Assembly (NCBI RefSeq): GCF_008831285.2
Contig: NC_045146.1
Span: 23,825,703 to 23,889,702 of the forward strand
DNA: 64,000 bases
Direction: 5' to 3'
From: Nymphaea colorata
Lineage: Eukaryota > Streptophyta > Magnoliopsida > Nymphaeales > Nymphaeaceae
Part shown: in pieces, positions 37,701 to 49,700 of the stretch
Position numbering within the stretch: the stretch's first letter is position 1
Layout: every line of letters starts with the position of its first letter
Made by a program: the position numbers and the translations under genes
The notes under the pieces: generated by a model
What the model was told of the DNA's origin: nothing
Databases searched by the model: none
The model's input: the letters and a program-made list of their open reading frames with translations, nothing else

Positions 37701-40700
37701 TCAAAAGGCTTCTTGACACACAAGCTTGTATTAGGCAAAGGCAATGTCTTCATTCTTCCCATAATGCAACCACAACAGTACATATTTGTTTTGGCTTATG
37801 CAATTATTGTCCTTACCAAATTATTGCATTTGAAACGGCCAGTAGGCAGCAGCACTGACTGTTTCCCTGCCTTTGAAGAGAATGGTAAGCGAAAACATCG
37901 ATTACGAGAATAAACAGATTTATCCAAGAAAAGCTGAGTCGAAGATTCAGATGAATTTGCATCTTTTGCAACATACAGTTGATTAAATCTTGGATCCTTG
38001 AGTTTCTCACAGGTAATTCGTGAGCACACCTGCAGCCATAGAAAGCAATTGGCAAAATAAAGATATCACTTCATTATGTGATTTAGGCCAGAAATATTCA
38101 TAGCTCACAAAATAAAATGCAGATCGTGAATAGTGATATCTTAAAGAATTCAAGAACAAGCACCCAAATCATAAAGAAAGAGAGAAAGGGGGAGAGAGAG
38201 CGAGCGAGCGAGCGAGAGAGAGAGAGAGAGATCTTCTGCAAGTATTTGTTGTAGACCATATTCAAGGAGAACTACTTTCCTTGTAAATTACTGACTAACA
38301 TGGATTAGAAAAGCATGAAAACGGAATATCGAATAAAAAAATATAAGAAAAGGAAACAACAGACAAAACAAACACAGGAGAAGAAAGAAAAGGCCAGGTG
38401 AAGGAAAACACAATGCAAAAAACATTGGCTCAGATTTAGAGCCAGGAGGAGAGTTCTAAGATCTAGAAAAAACAAAGCAAAAAACCTTACAATGTGTAAC
38501 CTCTCAAGTCTCACCTATGTTTCTCAGTTAGGCAGTATTTAAAAAAGAAGATCACAAGAACGAGTTATAACCACAGCAAGCAAAAAAAATGATCTGTTAT
38601 ATATATGGATAAGTTTGATATACACCGAACAAAAAAATGATCTGTTGTAGACATGGATGAGTTTGATATATACCAAACAATAAAATAAAAAAATAATAAT
38701 AAGACTAACATATTACAAACCGGCAATCCAATATTAGCATCTCTAAAGGCATTTAGCATGGTTTTCTTTTTTCATTTGGCTACAGTACAAGAATGACCGT
38801 TCTTTCACCACAAACACTCACCTCAGCAACAAATGCTCCGACATGAGAGTTGTCTTTAAAGGCAACATATGGTATACGAATAATCAGATGGCGTGAAAAT
38901 TTCTCTGGAAGAATATCAAGAAAATCAATTTTTATTCCTACATACAACACAGGACACTAAGGCAAAATAAGTGCGCATAATGAATAAATATGCCAAATAA
39001 AGAGAACAAACACAATAAAAATTTAAAACTACTCCCCATGATACATAAACACCGCAAATGACAGGCAAAGAAGTAACAGTGTCATGGGAAATAGCCAGGA
39101 GAGTCCATGATGTGCAACTGAGTCCTCATTATCCAGGTTACAGTCAATGAACAAGTTAAGAAACATAAAGTGTGAGTAGTGGCAGAGGATTACAGATAAT
39201 CACTGATATTGATTTTGAAAAGACCTTCGCTTCAGTAAAGTTTAATCAACCTTAATCTCCACATGAACTCTCAAACACTGGCCACTGCTAAGAGCAGTTC
39301 CACACATCAACCAGATGTAAACAAATTTTCCCCTCACAGGAATTAGAATAAACTATTTACATATGAAACTTGCTGTGTTTAATGTGAATCAAGGCTATGA
39401 AAAAACATGCCCGCCAAAGGAAACTATTTACCAAATCAACAACAACTATCAGCTATGTCATTAGGCATGTGTTAGGTGTCGGACCCTGGGGGTTGTGGGC
39501 CCAGTTCAGTAGGGAGTCACAGGTTTGGTCCTTCAGGGCTGAGCATGCATGTTTGAGTCTGTCATGTTAGGTAGATGGATCAGGTGGACAATAGGAGATA
39601 ATAACCCACCCCAGTCAAGTGAATCAGAGTATATAAGGTCATTAGGGAGTTAACCCCAATTATGAATGAATACCGGAGATTACTGTGAAGGCTGGGCTTT
39701 CACTGGAGCAGAGTGTGTGAGTTAATCTTCCCCTGTTAGTTGCAGATGCAGGCTAATAGCAGGACAAGAATGAGACAATGGAATTGTCCAAATGAAGTCC
39801 TCAATGATGAGGCCCTCAAGCAATTGCATTATCTTTTTTCCATTGAAGTACTAAGTTAATAAACAAGCTGTTTTTTTGTTGTAAAGATGGTACATAGTGC
39901 ATTTGACAGTTGATTATGCAGCATTTTCTCAATTTTTTGGTATTTGCTACTAGAGAGGGTACAGTTTCTTTAATTCTTCTTGACTTGTAATGCTTATAAA
40001 AGATGTAACAGGCATGTGTTTTATCTTCTTAATTATCTGATACCTCCTTTGTCTATTTCTTCACCTTCTTTCTCAGTAATTATCAGAACTGAAAGATGTG
40101 TCCTTAGCAGTTAGCACACAATGATCTACATACACAACAAAATGGACATACTTAATTACCGGTGCACAGTCAGGTGTCTGCACACACATACTGATTGATC
40201 TATATGGTGGCCTCATAAATATGGTGCAGCAGATTGTCAATTTTAACAAGCAAACATATGTAAGTTACTATGAAGAAAAGTAAAAGCATAAATCTAGCAA
40301 CCAATAGATCCAGAATACCTCTTCTATAACTTTTAGAGGTTGACAAAAGAGACCTAACTTTTGTTATGTAAGCATGCACCAGTCACATGCTCCAAGTGGC
40401 TAAGTTGGAGAAAATTTTCATCTAGTTCAACTTTAGAATTGATCTGAATAATCATAAAGTGAGAATATAAAAGATACTTGCCATGCCAAGAAATTTAACG
40501 GAGAAGTGCAAGTATTTTGCAAACAGAATAGGCTCGCTAACTTTCATCAAAATCCTTCACAAGAATGAATAACAGAATTTTTTATTAAATAGAAGCCAAC
40601 CTTGGGTGGAAGAATCAAGCTCCACAACCCAGTCATGCTTGCAGCAGATACCATATGTGTCATGGATGACTTCAAAAATAAAAGACACTAAAAGATCAAC

Positions 40701-42689
40701 CATATGCACACCATTATGCTCTCTATTCACTTGTGTATTAAACTCCAAATCAAAGTACAGGTGGCAAGGCAAACCCTGGAGAATGAAAGAATGTATAAAA
40801 TTACTAAAATATGCTGTCTCAGGAAAGAAATGAAAAAACTTGGAACCAACCAAACTCATCACTGAGACACATTTAATAGCAAATTTATTGTAGGGCAACT
40901 AAGATGATTCAAATTGGATTAACAGAGAAGCACCAACAGTTTTTTCACTGAGAGAGAGAGAAGTTTACTACTACTTTCCAAGCCTTTTCCACAATATAAT
41001 TAAAGTACGTGTCTGCTTTGCCTGAAAATGATTGCAATTGAATATGAAAAAACCTGATTACACTGACAGAATGTGAAATTGTGAGTGCATGAAAACTATC
41101 ATTTTTATAATCCCTTTTCATTCCATGGGATATCATTAATACTAAAGAAAAAGAAACAGAGAAAAATTATGCAAGGCCATTGATTGAGATGTTGCCACTG
41201 TACAAAGATAAGAGAAGTAATTGAGCTCCACACATTGGTTCCATTCCAGATACATTAGATCCATTGCCACTTCAGTTCTACCATGATCAACACATCGACC
41301 ACATGTGTTTGTTAACCAAAGCTAATCATCAAAGCATAACACAATTCCCCTTTCCATGGACTTGACAGGGCAGTATCTCTAAACAACTAAAGGAGCATGG
41401 AGTAGTCATGGATGGCGCTATCCATGCTTAGCATGCATTCAACCCTCTCTATCAAGGGAGCTGTGGTGATCCGGTTTCAGATTGACACACTCAGAAGTTG
41501 GACACAGGCCATACAAGACACTGAAAGGACTAAAAGGGACTAGCCAGTCTGGCTCAGTCCAAAGTTGGTTGAATGTTGATAAATAAATAAATACATATAT
41601 TTTTATGGAAAATATAAAAAAACACATATATCTATAGAAAGAACGTCCATACAAGTTTACAGGTCAGGGTTTAGTGGACAAACCAATGACTAGGCTGTCT
41701 AATTTACTAGTCTGGCCAACTGGTCACTGGTTTGAAACACCACTTGGTTGATAACCAGCTCAACTAGCTAATCGGCTGATTAGTTAGGATTTTGCCAACT
41801 AAGGTACTACTTGGGATTTTGACAACCAAGGTATAAGTAAATATTGAACCACATAGTTGCAAAAAAAAAAAAGAAAAAAGAAATGGGACATATAAAAGAA
41901 GCACAATTAAGCATCATACAAGGGATTTACAGTTTACATCATTAAAATTACCATGATTGACAGTTTACATCATTAAAATTACCATGATTGACAGTTTACA
42001 TCATTAAAATTACCATTTAAAGAGAAGAACCAGATACACTTACCCCTTGAATTACTTCATAATGATGACGAAATTTTGAATCCATGCTCGAGTATCTGCA
42101 CCATCAGGAAGCAAAAAGAAACTATTCAGCAAAAATCAAAAGCCCAAATATGATATTCGCCCATTGCAAGTAAAATCAGAAAAAAGTCGCAAAGAATAAT
42201 AACGACCTTTGCCAAAACTCCTCATAGGATGACACAAGAAACCTCCTTTGTCCACTTAAATGATCCTGATAACTAAAAACAGAAACATCTTCATGGCTAT
42301 CAGCAAATTTGATTGCATCATCTTGTCTTGGAAAAGTAAGCCAAACACCCCTCCTACAAAATAAGAGTTACTTATAAGCTGTATAAGTCAACAAAGGAAC
42401 CATATGTAAGAGAGCAAATTGTGAAAAGTGAAAACCTCTGATGTTCCAAATAGGTGAACATATTAATGCATGCCCCAATAAGGTCAACAACTGTCCAACA
42501 CAGTGTGAATGTGAAGTACCTTATGATCAGCTCAGTCCTTTTGCTAAGATCACCAGTATCATTCAATAATCTCAACAATTGATGTGGATTTTTAGCAGGT
42601 GCACCAAGTGGTGATCCATAGAATACGCCTGGAGAAATTTGCTTGAAACCCCTATTCAATTTCCTTGACATGCTTGCTGATGAAAAACC
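31756..42689 (-). CDS. PRIMPOL: PrimPol, DNA-directed primase/polymerase
   Basis: Archaeo-eukaryotic primase (AEP) that in this family re-primes stalled forks and bypasses lesions in nucleus and organelles. Twelve minus-strand exons join in phase: 42520-42689, 42207-42353, 42044-42095, 40601-40775, 38822-38904, 37817-38029, 36092-36160, 35739-35895, 34219-34326, 32338-32403, 31974-32233 and 31756-31785, giving 509 aa plus an unresolved N-terminus. AEP motif I is CHLYFDLEFN (DxE metal ligands), motif II EKFSRHLI (SxH), and motif III QLFLDKSVYSRNRCFRL. The UL52-type zinc-finger region is FCERIGRQHKSNH plus YYQKCHDPEC. SYQDHLSGQRRFLVSSYEEFW and HHYEVIQ match the plant family. No catalytic residue is missing. 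Long introns carry a solo LTR, a MITE and tandem repeats. If translation began at MSRKLN in the first listed exon, the length would be 503 aa. Confidence 0.93.
32672..32950. repeat. Three diverged tandem copies of a roughly 100-bp unit
   Basis: Units starting near 32672, 32777 and 32870 share GAGTGGNACCANGCC, ACCATCNTGCTCTGAG and TTTATAGTTCA. They lie in the PrimPol intron between the exons at 34219 and 32403, just before an exon-like fragment on the opposite strand. Confidence 0.8.
32945..33135 (+). pseudogene. Exon-like coding fragment of unknown origin, antisense in a PrimPol intron
   Basis: An open stretch on the plus strand reads ETHAGRKQNMLERYRNGG, then LVQLLSANDDVSPDSLQYE, then SKFLAYPERRKVLLFNASPY, ending at a possible donor CAG|GTTCAA near 33135. 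Composition and residue use look like a real protein, not chance. I do not recognise the family. An open frame at 32527-32660 on the same strand (KTAKELNILPMCYGQSS) could be an adjoining piece separated by the tandem repeat. Confidence 0.4.
33232..33366. mobile_element. hAT-type MITE, 135 bp
   Basis: The left end CAGGGGCGGAGGGAGG and right end GGCTCCGCCCCCTG form an inverted repeat. The perfect 8-bp duplication TTTATAGA lies at 33224-33231 and 33367-33374. It sits in a PrimPol intron and its ends resemble those of the MITEs at 19.6 and 63.3 kb. Confidence 0.9.
33470..33560 (+). mobile_element. Possible tRNA-like SINE fragment
   Basis: GGTGGTTCAGTAGTCATGACG resembles an A-box and GAGTTCATTTCCC a degraded B-box with near-normal spacing. 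No ends or target duplication can be drawn. Confidence 0.3.
36092..36160 (-). CDS. PRIMPOL: PrimPol exon 7 (small exon)
   Basis: A 69-base exon chosen because it is in phase on both sides, has AG and GT borders, and encodes MESLICRMDVNCKELLTF, which fits the spacer after the FRLPFSSK segment. It is less conserved than its neighbours, so it is the exon most in need of transcript support. Confidence 0.65.
37476..37575. repeat. Two tandem 50-bp copies in a PrimPol intron
   Basis: CACTATGTATGCATAGCAT and ATAGATACAAATCTGAAAG occur in both halves with few differences. The period is exactly 50 bases. Confidence 0.9.
38196..38230. repeat. (GAGC)n/(GA)n microsatellite
   Basis: Purine-rich tandem run in a PrimPol intron, between the exons at 38822 and 38029. 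Confidence 0.85.
38582..38678. repeat. Two tandem copies of about 49 bp in a PrimPol intron
   Basis: AAAAAATGATCTGTT and AGTTTGATATA with an ACC(G/A)AAC end recur at a 48-49 base spacing. Confidence 0.8.
39470..40010 (+). mobile_element. Solo LTR of an LTR retrotransposon
   Basis: A 541-bp unit with ends TGTTAGGTG and GATGTAACA, that is the TG...CA form with a short inverted TGTTA/TAACA. It is flanked by a 6-bp duplication GGCATG (39464-39469 and 40011-40016); five bases is more usual. A promoter-like GTATATAAGG lies at about 39630. No internal region or partner LTR is present, so it is a fossil left by LTR-LTR recombination, inside a PrimPol intron. The nearly perfect flanks suggest it is not very old. 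Copia or Gypsy origin cannot be told from the LTR alone. Confidence 0.75.
41929..42016. repeat. 31-bp perfect tandem repeat, 2.8 copies
   Basis: The unit begins ACAGTTTACATCATTAAAAT and repeats at 41929, 41960 and 41991 without a mismatch. It lies in a PrimPol intron, starting about 28 bases past the donor of the exon at 42044-42095. Confidence 0.95.
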
Positions 42690-44029
42690 CTGGAATGGAT
42701 GCACTTCACAATTAAGGGCAAATAGTTCCCCAAGTAACATCAATAGAAAGAACAGCCAAGGTATTGTCCAGCAGCTTTTTTGTTAGAAATACTGTTGCCC
42801 ATGTTACAACCTCTCATGTACTAACCTGACCGTACACCAACTTTTATCCAGTCAACTTGAGAGGACCATCAAACCACTGCTCATATTGAAAAAAATGGAA
42901 TTATACTATTACAGTTAATAATACCAGGCATTCATTCAGTGCCATGGCATTTTGTCATGGCTTTGAGGAACAAGGCCTGCCTTGTCAACTTAGGAGATCC
43001 GAGAAGTTAACACACTGTCAAGTTTCAACCTTTCAAAAATGTAATTCTGAAGAAGGTCATGCCCATGTTGATACCTGTTGGCACTGGTACTGGAACATGG
43101 AAACAAGTCAAACAGTTTCTCTTTTACCTAATCACACTCTACCTATTGGCTGTCATGTCGGTTCATTTTATCCAGTTTTAAGATGGATACAGTTATGTTC
43201 ATTCCTTCTTATATGATAAAAGTAAAATGCATATTCATATGCTCATGAATGCATACATTAGTGTGAAAAAATATATTCAAATTCCAAATAAAGTAAGTGC
43301 AACAACAATTTCCACCTGAAACTGCATACCTCATTGGCACCACATTAAATTACCAAAAGCAGTATCAAACCTGAATTTTCATAGGCCATTGAAAAATTAA
43401 TAAGGTCCACATGCGAAGGTTAAGTAACATCATTCACAACTCAAAAATCATTCTGGGGATTCCCAAGTTCTAAATTCAAGTCAACCTGCCAGCCTTCTTA
43501 TACATGTAAGAATGACAGAATTATGGAACCAGAAAAGAACAAAGGAGATGCTGGAAAAAACAGTCGTTTACTCTTCTTTTTTTTTTTTCTCACACAAGAC
43601 ATATTTCAACATACAACCATATACTAACAAAATTATTCTCCGAACAAGAACGGCTGCTAATGACAGTCCAAAAGAGTTTGAGATTGTGTTTGTGAAAGCA
43701 AAAGATATGGACAAGCAAATAGGTTGAGAGCTAGATGTGGCTTGCATGAGATTTGGCATGTTTGTTTTAAGATGTTTGTTAAATATTTTCAATTTTGATC
43801 AAATGCTTGTTATAATAAATTTAGTAGGAAATTCAAACTTTCATCTTTTATTTTTTTAAATCAAAATGCCCGAGATATTCTTGAGAAAAACAAATTTCCC
43901 AATTAATACTTGAAAAATTGTTGACCAATAAAAACCCAAGAACAGTATTTTGACAATGTTTTGTCAAAGTCAAACAATTTTGTCGACCAATTGATCGTAG
44001 CAGCAAGAGCAACCAACAAGTCTTTCATT

Positions 44030-44740
44030 TCTTATAGAGGTATTTTAGACTATGCATGATTTTATAGTCTAGCCATGAAATTGAAAACTTATCATCCTCC
44101 ACTATGTTCTTGACCTCAAGCAAGCGCCCAAAGAAGACCTTGATGTAGTCTTGAATAGAGTCGGTCTGTGACAACCACCAAAGTGCTTCACAGGTTTGTC
44201 ATGCGATGTTTACAAGCAAGAATTGGTGTTTGAGTTCTTCTTTCAACTTCTCCCAATTAGAGGTCATTGCACAGTGCACACAGAAGTTCTCCTTCCAATT
44301 TGTTTTCCACTAAAATTGTCATCATGCAAATACATGTCTGCAATAGTAACTTGGTCTACTTCTGGAGTTGGGCAGCCTTAAATCAGTGCAACAAGTCTCT
44401 ACAGTTTCTTTCCCCACAGAGATCTTTAGGTTATGATATCTTTTGCAGAAGAGGCTCATCCCATCATCAGCACCAAGAACTTGCTTAAGGGTGCATCCAC
44501 ACCTGGAGCTCCAGATTCTTCTCAAGGAGTTTTGCACTATGGCTGTCATGCCTCTGTTAGTCGCAGTGCAATGCACCTCCAAGTTTCCTTGAAGGTCTAA
44601 TCTAAATTCCCACAGCATAAACCCAACTTGCCACTCTAATCATGTCTTGCGAGACCTCGATGTCTGAGGCACTTCTTCATTCGAGCCTATGGTGGCTCCA
44701 CAACGAGCCTAGTCTTGGCACCAAGCCAGATCAGCTACAC
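44030..44740 (-). mobile_element. Ty3/Gypsy retrotransposon gag fragment (fossil)
   Basis: Minus-strand reading gives gag-like stretches such as SQTDSIQDYIKVFFGRLLEV, preceded by a charged region resembling the N-terminal gag of plant Gypsy elements. No LTR, polymerase or integrase region is visible nearby. It is broken, a partial and probably old copy inside the long interval upstream of the PrimPol exon at 42689. Confidence 0.5.
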
Positions 44741-45111
44741 AACAATGTCAATCTACATACCTCTAGCTACTTCTGGAGCCTTTTGCATAGTAAGTGAGTG
44801 ATTGAATTCCCAAAGGTCTGCACACCTTGGCTGAGCCTTGGTCCATGTTACACATGCCACTCCTTGCAAGAAGATACTTTTCAACATGCACTTTGTTTTT
44901 GAAAGTCTCAAAACAATTATTTGATATTTTGATGAAGTTTGTCGCAAGCTTTTCAATATCAATCGCCAATCGATTCTATTACCCAAAACTAATAGAGCAA
45001 AAAATAAAATCTGGTAAATGCAAGGAAGCTCAATTACCATGGTCAGCATGTTGTATAACATCTGAAGATCCAGTTCAATTTTATGTTGTACTTGCAAAAT
45101 GATCAGTTTCA

Positions 45112-46796
45112 CTATATAGATGTACATTGTACACAAACAAGTGCATGACCTTCAACTTCTTTTGGAAGCAGTAACTCTTCAAATATAGCCAAATTCAAAC
45201 TGATACCCACATTTTCCATCAGCAGAAACTTGTCAGTAATACCATCATCCCTGTGTTGTGTCAAAATAGGTGAACAGAGTTGCCCAGATGGAGAAGCTTC
45301 TGCACATGAAGTACACAAAGTAGCATGAACTGTCTCACGTTCAGAAAAATTGTCTCTTCTATACAGCAAATATTCTTAAGGAGAAAATGAACCCATAACT
45401 TTCACACCTTATATGCACAAAGAGCATGTATTTGTGCAGGCATATTTATGATACAACAGAAAAGGGTCAAACAAATGCAGCAAATTTTCCACTTCAAAAG
45501 GGCACTGAACATAAGAATGTACACATTTATATAAGAAACTACACGTTTTAGCAGATAGTCTAAGGAAATAACCTTTTCATGCCAAATTACAACGAGGGAA
45601 CAAAAAACTACCCGTAAAAATCTAGAATAAAGAAGCTATTCAACATTTTTTTGTTTTTGTGTGGTGAAGACAAATTGGAAAGGCTTATGGTTTGCCATCC
45701 ATCAACATCATACGAAGCTTGAATAGATCCCATCAACCTTAGAGATACGACTTTAATGGTTATAGTGTATGACAGAAGAATATCAAAGAACCTATAATAC
45801 AGTGGCCTGTGAGTAACTTTAGACAGTCACAATTAATTATGAACACCTGCATGACACATCTTATATATAGGGAAATACAAATCAAATGACTAATTCAAGT
45901 TATAGAACTCAAAAAGTCAAACTATCTAACGCAGCTCAAGCAGGGTAACTGAACTGCATTTTTTACCATTAAGAAAACTATTGACTTCATGGGCTGTTTC
46001 ATGGCTAAATTTATGAAAATTTAATACTGAAACAATGACTTGCAAATTATAAGAAAAAATAGATCTTATCTTGAAGGGAAAAAATAAAAAAAAAATTGTC
46101 TATTCAAAGGCAAGGGAGCCACAATGGAGTAAACAGCAAATCCAACAGCTGGCAGTTTACAGTTCGGGACAAGTTGGTGATTGTGAAACTGAAGATTCTG
46201 CCGATCACTAAATCTGCCACGAATGTCTCTTACGTAATCAAGTAAATTATGCCCGTTATGGGGAAGAATCTATTACTTTAGGATATAATGTAGCATGCCA
46301 TCCAACGACGGCGATCAGGACGATGAGAAATAAATCTAATAATACAACTAAGTGAAAACAAAACGCCACACTTCTTCCCCGGTTGTCCCCTACTTCCATA
46401 GTCCAAACCAATCATCTTAACCTAATATCCACAGGCTTCCGAAATTCACACCACGAATCTATCTGAACTTCACGATTCAAGAAAGGAAACCCATACCGAC
46501 ATAAATAACAAACCGTCCTGGTGAATCTAGACCTCCCAATTGCTACATAAGGATCGAGAAAGCACAAAGAAGCAAAACATCGATCAATCCAATCGTCGAT
46601 GAGTTCTTCCCTTGCCGAAAAAGAAAACAACCATCACGGATCGCGATCACGACGAACCAAGCACACAAAAAAAGGCATCCAAGAATCGCAAGAAGACAAG
46701 GGATTCGAGTTATCGATTCAAGATCGAAAGAGTACCCGGCTCGGGATCCCCGTGATTCATCGCCGGCTCGCCCATGGCGCCACCTTGGCCGTCCAT
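45112..46796 (-). CDS. Provisional 5' exons of PrimPol, or a separate small gene
   Basis: Minus-strand ATG at 46796 opens MDGQGGAMGEPAMNHGDPEP with a donor after 46736. An acceptor with a pyrimidine tract before 45374 continues in the same phase into RRDNFSERETVHATLCTSC and further, and the frame stays open to a stop near 45112. Several in-phase donors (for example after ALVC near 45130) could join to the PrimPol exon at 42689. I do not recognise the sequence. It may be the variable PrimPol N-terminus or an independent transcript. Confidence 0.45.
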
Positions 46797-49700
46797 GACG
46801 TCAGGAAGTGCAGCAGGGAGGGTCAAAGGAACGTTTCATCGTTCAAAAGAACGACGCGGACGCAAGATGATGAAATAGGCGGGAAGAGAGAGATGCGGCC
46901 TCTTTATAACGGCATATGGTTTTTGGACCAGTTTTTGTTCGCACAACTTGGATCGAACCCGCCTTTCACTGTTTTAAGTGAGGGGAGAGTGCGAGACCAA
47001 CTTTAGGGAGTACTACTGGGTTTAGCTAAAACACAGTTTTTTCTAATACCTGGTTTTTAACTACGATCACTCTAAATTAAAAAAAAAAATTATTGTATTT
47101 TACTTTCACTCAAACGAAATCCTCATTTATTTATTTGGCTTTAAATTTTAAATTTTAAGTTCAATTTTAAACCCAAAACAAATTTGCGACTATTGAATCC
47201 AGAACCCAAACACAAAATTGAGGACAAATTGAATCAAATATGAATTCAAAACAAGACGGGAGTTACTCAAAATAAAATGGACCACTTGTTTGTAACAAAA
47301 ACTTTTTTGTTGCATATCTTAAATAAAAAAATGTTTGACGGTTCTTATATAAAAACTTTTTTATTTATTTTATTTTGTTTATTTAAGAAAAACTCGCACG
47401 CCCACGCGCTGGCGCGCGCTCTCGAACGCGGCTTCGCGCGCTGTGCGCTGCAGCGCTTCCCCCCACCCCACCCAATTGCTGAGCGGTCAAAAACTACTCG
47501 TCCTTTTCAGGTGTTTCCTAAACTGAAGGCATCAATACCACCTGGCGCGCGCGCAGCGTCTTCAAATTCGTGCCTTCCATGGTGCTCATCGTCTCTTTCC
47601 AACTATGACGGAGAAGTGCATAAAGGTAGATTCGTCCTCCTTTTTTTGTTCCCTTTACTTATATTTCTTGTTTTTTTGACTGCCTGTCCTTCGTTTTCTT
47701 CATTTTCCGCCGGCTGTATCGACTTTCGCGTTAATTCTCTTCGTTCTCGAATCGGCTTCGTTGTGGTTTTTTTTTCTTATCTGGAATCTTTTTGTTTTGC
47801 TGTGATTTTGAAGCGAAATTCTTCTCCGCTTTGCTGTTTTCGGAGGTAAATTGAAGAAAATTCGTACTTGGAAAATTTACCGATCGATCCGTCCTTTTCT
47901 CACCTGAATTCATTTGTTTCATTCAAATAAAACTCTCGGTCCTTCACTTTCTTTGCCTCTCTTGGAGGTGGGTTGGGCTGACTTCCTTTTAATGGTGTTT
48001 GGTGATTTTTCTGTTTAGTAAATGCTTTTACTTCCTTAGGTTGGAGAATTTTGACTTCATTAATTTAGAATTCTGGGCATTCTTTTGATAAGTTTCTGAA
48101 GGTTTTAGACGCTTCATCAATTTCTCACCTATTCGCAGTCTTAGCTTTTGCTTCTTCCTGTTTTCTCCTTTCTTTGGTTATCGAATTGAGTAGGCGCCTT
48201 TCTGCAACACTTCCTTTCTGACAACTTTGGCTGGATTTTTTTGCTTATGAACTCGAGCTTCTTCATTTCCTTTTAAATCTTTCCAGGTTCCAGCTTTCCT
48301 TTTTTTTTTTTTACTTTTTCTTTTCATTTATCACGTTTTGTGTTTTGTACCCTAAACCACTCCAAATTTTGATGAAAAACCACACTCTCTTGGGTGGGCA
48401 TTGGGCATTAGCCCTGCCCACACCCTAAATGGGTGTTTGCACGGGCCAGTCTCACTTAATGAAAGCCTATTTTAAAAAAATAAAATTATTTAAAAATATT
48501 TAAAATTTATATAAAAATCTTGTTAAATAAAAAAAAATCAAATTTTGAGTTTTTACTCCCAAATTCTATATAAATACCCCCACAATCTTTCTTCTTGGAC
48601 ATAACTAACCCTTGGGGAACCTTTAGTGCTCTTTCATTTGAGGATTTAGAGTTTTTCTTAGCTCTTTTTCTTTATTTCTCTCTTATTCTCTTCCAACCTT
48701 GGAAGCAAACTTCTTCAAGAGAGCACAAGAATATCTCTTAAAGACATCTCCATCACCTTGGACCTTCACCAAGAGCAGGCCTAGGATCATCCAAAGAAGG
48801 AGATTCATTTTTCAAAATCATTATTGTTAGAGGTATGTAATTGACGTTTCCATCTTTTTTTTCCTTACATTTTTTATTCTTCATTTCCCCATGATCATAT
48901 AAGATACCTTTCAAATCTTCACCTTAGTGTCAAAAATTATTCTTGAGTACACCAGGAGCATAAAAAAGTAAAGTGAGTTTTCATTTTAGGATTAAAACAT
49001 GTTTCTCTCTTCTCTTGGATGTTGTTTTGTTTTTAAATGTTGTTCAATCATTGTTGATCGATTTTTCTCATTTATATATTAATGAACGGTGAGAATGAGT
49101 GTTTGGGGTTAAGATCTCTTCATTTTTATGTTGATTTTGAAGTTGGGGTTTGTCTAATTTGGGAAAGCCATTCACGAATATGTACATATTGAAGTACATT
49201 TTCATGTCATTTTCACGCTTAGTTTCTTTCTTAATCACATGATTAAAGACCATAATGAATGTTTTCTTACGTTGTTTTTCGTTTTATGAATGTTGATTTT
49301 CTTCCATACCCAATGGTAGAAAAAAATATATTATCTTGTAACAAACAATTATGATTTTACGTTAATATACAAAATATTTGGAATCATATTTTCCAAAAAA
49401 AATTCAAAAGTAAATATCATCTCCAACGATGCATTGGAGACTTAGCTTAGACTCTTGCATGAGTCCAAGATCCTCTCCGACCCACATAAAAATTGAAGTC
49501 AGATATTTTCAAGTTATTTCTTGATTTTAACTCTCATTGAGATATATACGTATATATATGTTATACGTATACATGCGCATGATTTATCTCTTTTTGTCAT
49601 TCTTTTTTTATGATTTAACACATTCTTTTACAAACTCTCATATACGTATACATGAATATATATATGTATATTTGATTTTAAAATCTCTTTATTTTTTTCT

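Noticed and set aside
47277-47849. A 190-codon plus-strand open frame
   Set aside because: It crosses an AT-rich stretch, a GC-rich island and a T-rich stretch with no consistent codon use; it looks like promoter and leader DNA.
48390-48840. TATATAAATACC followed by a leader-like stretch, suggesting another LTR
   Set aside because: No TG...CA ends, flanking duplication or primer-binding site could be found, so the call is not supported.
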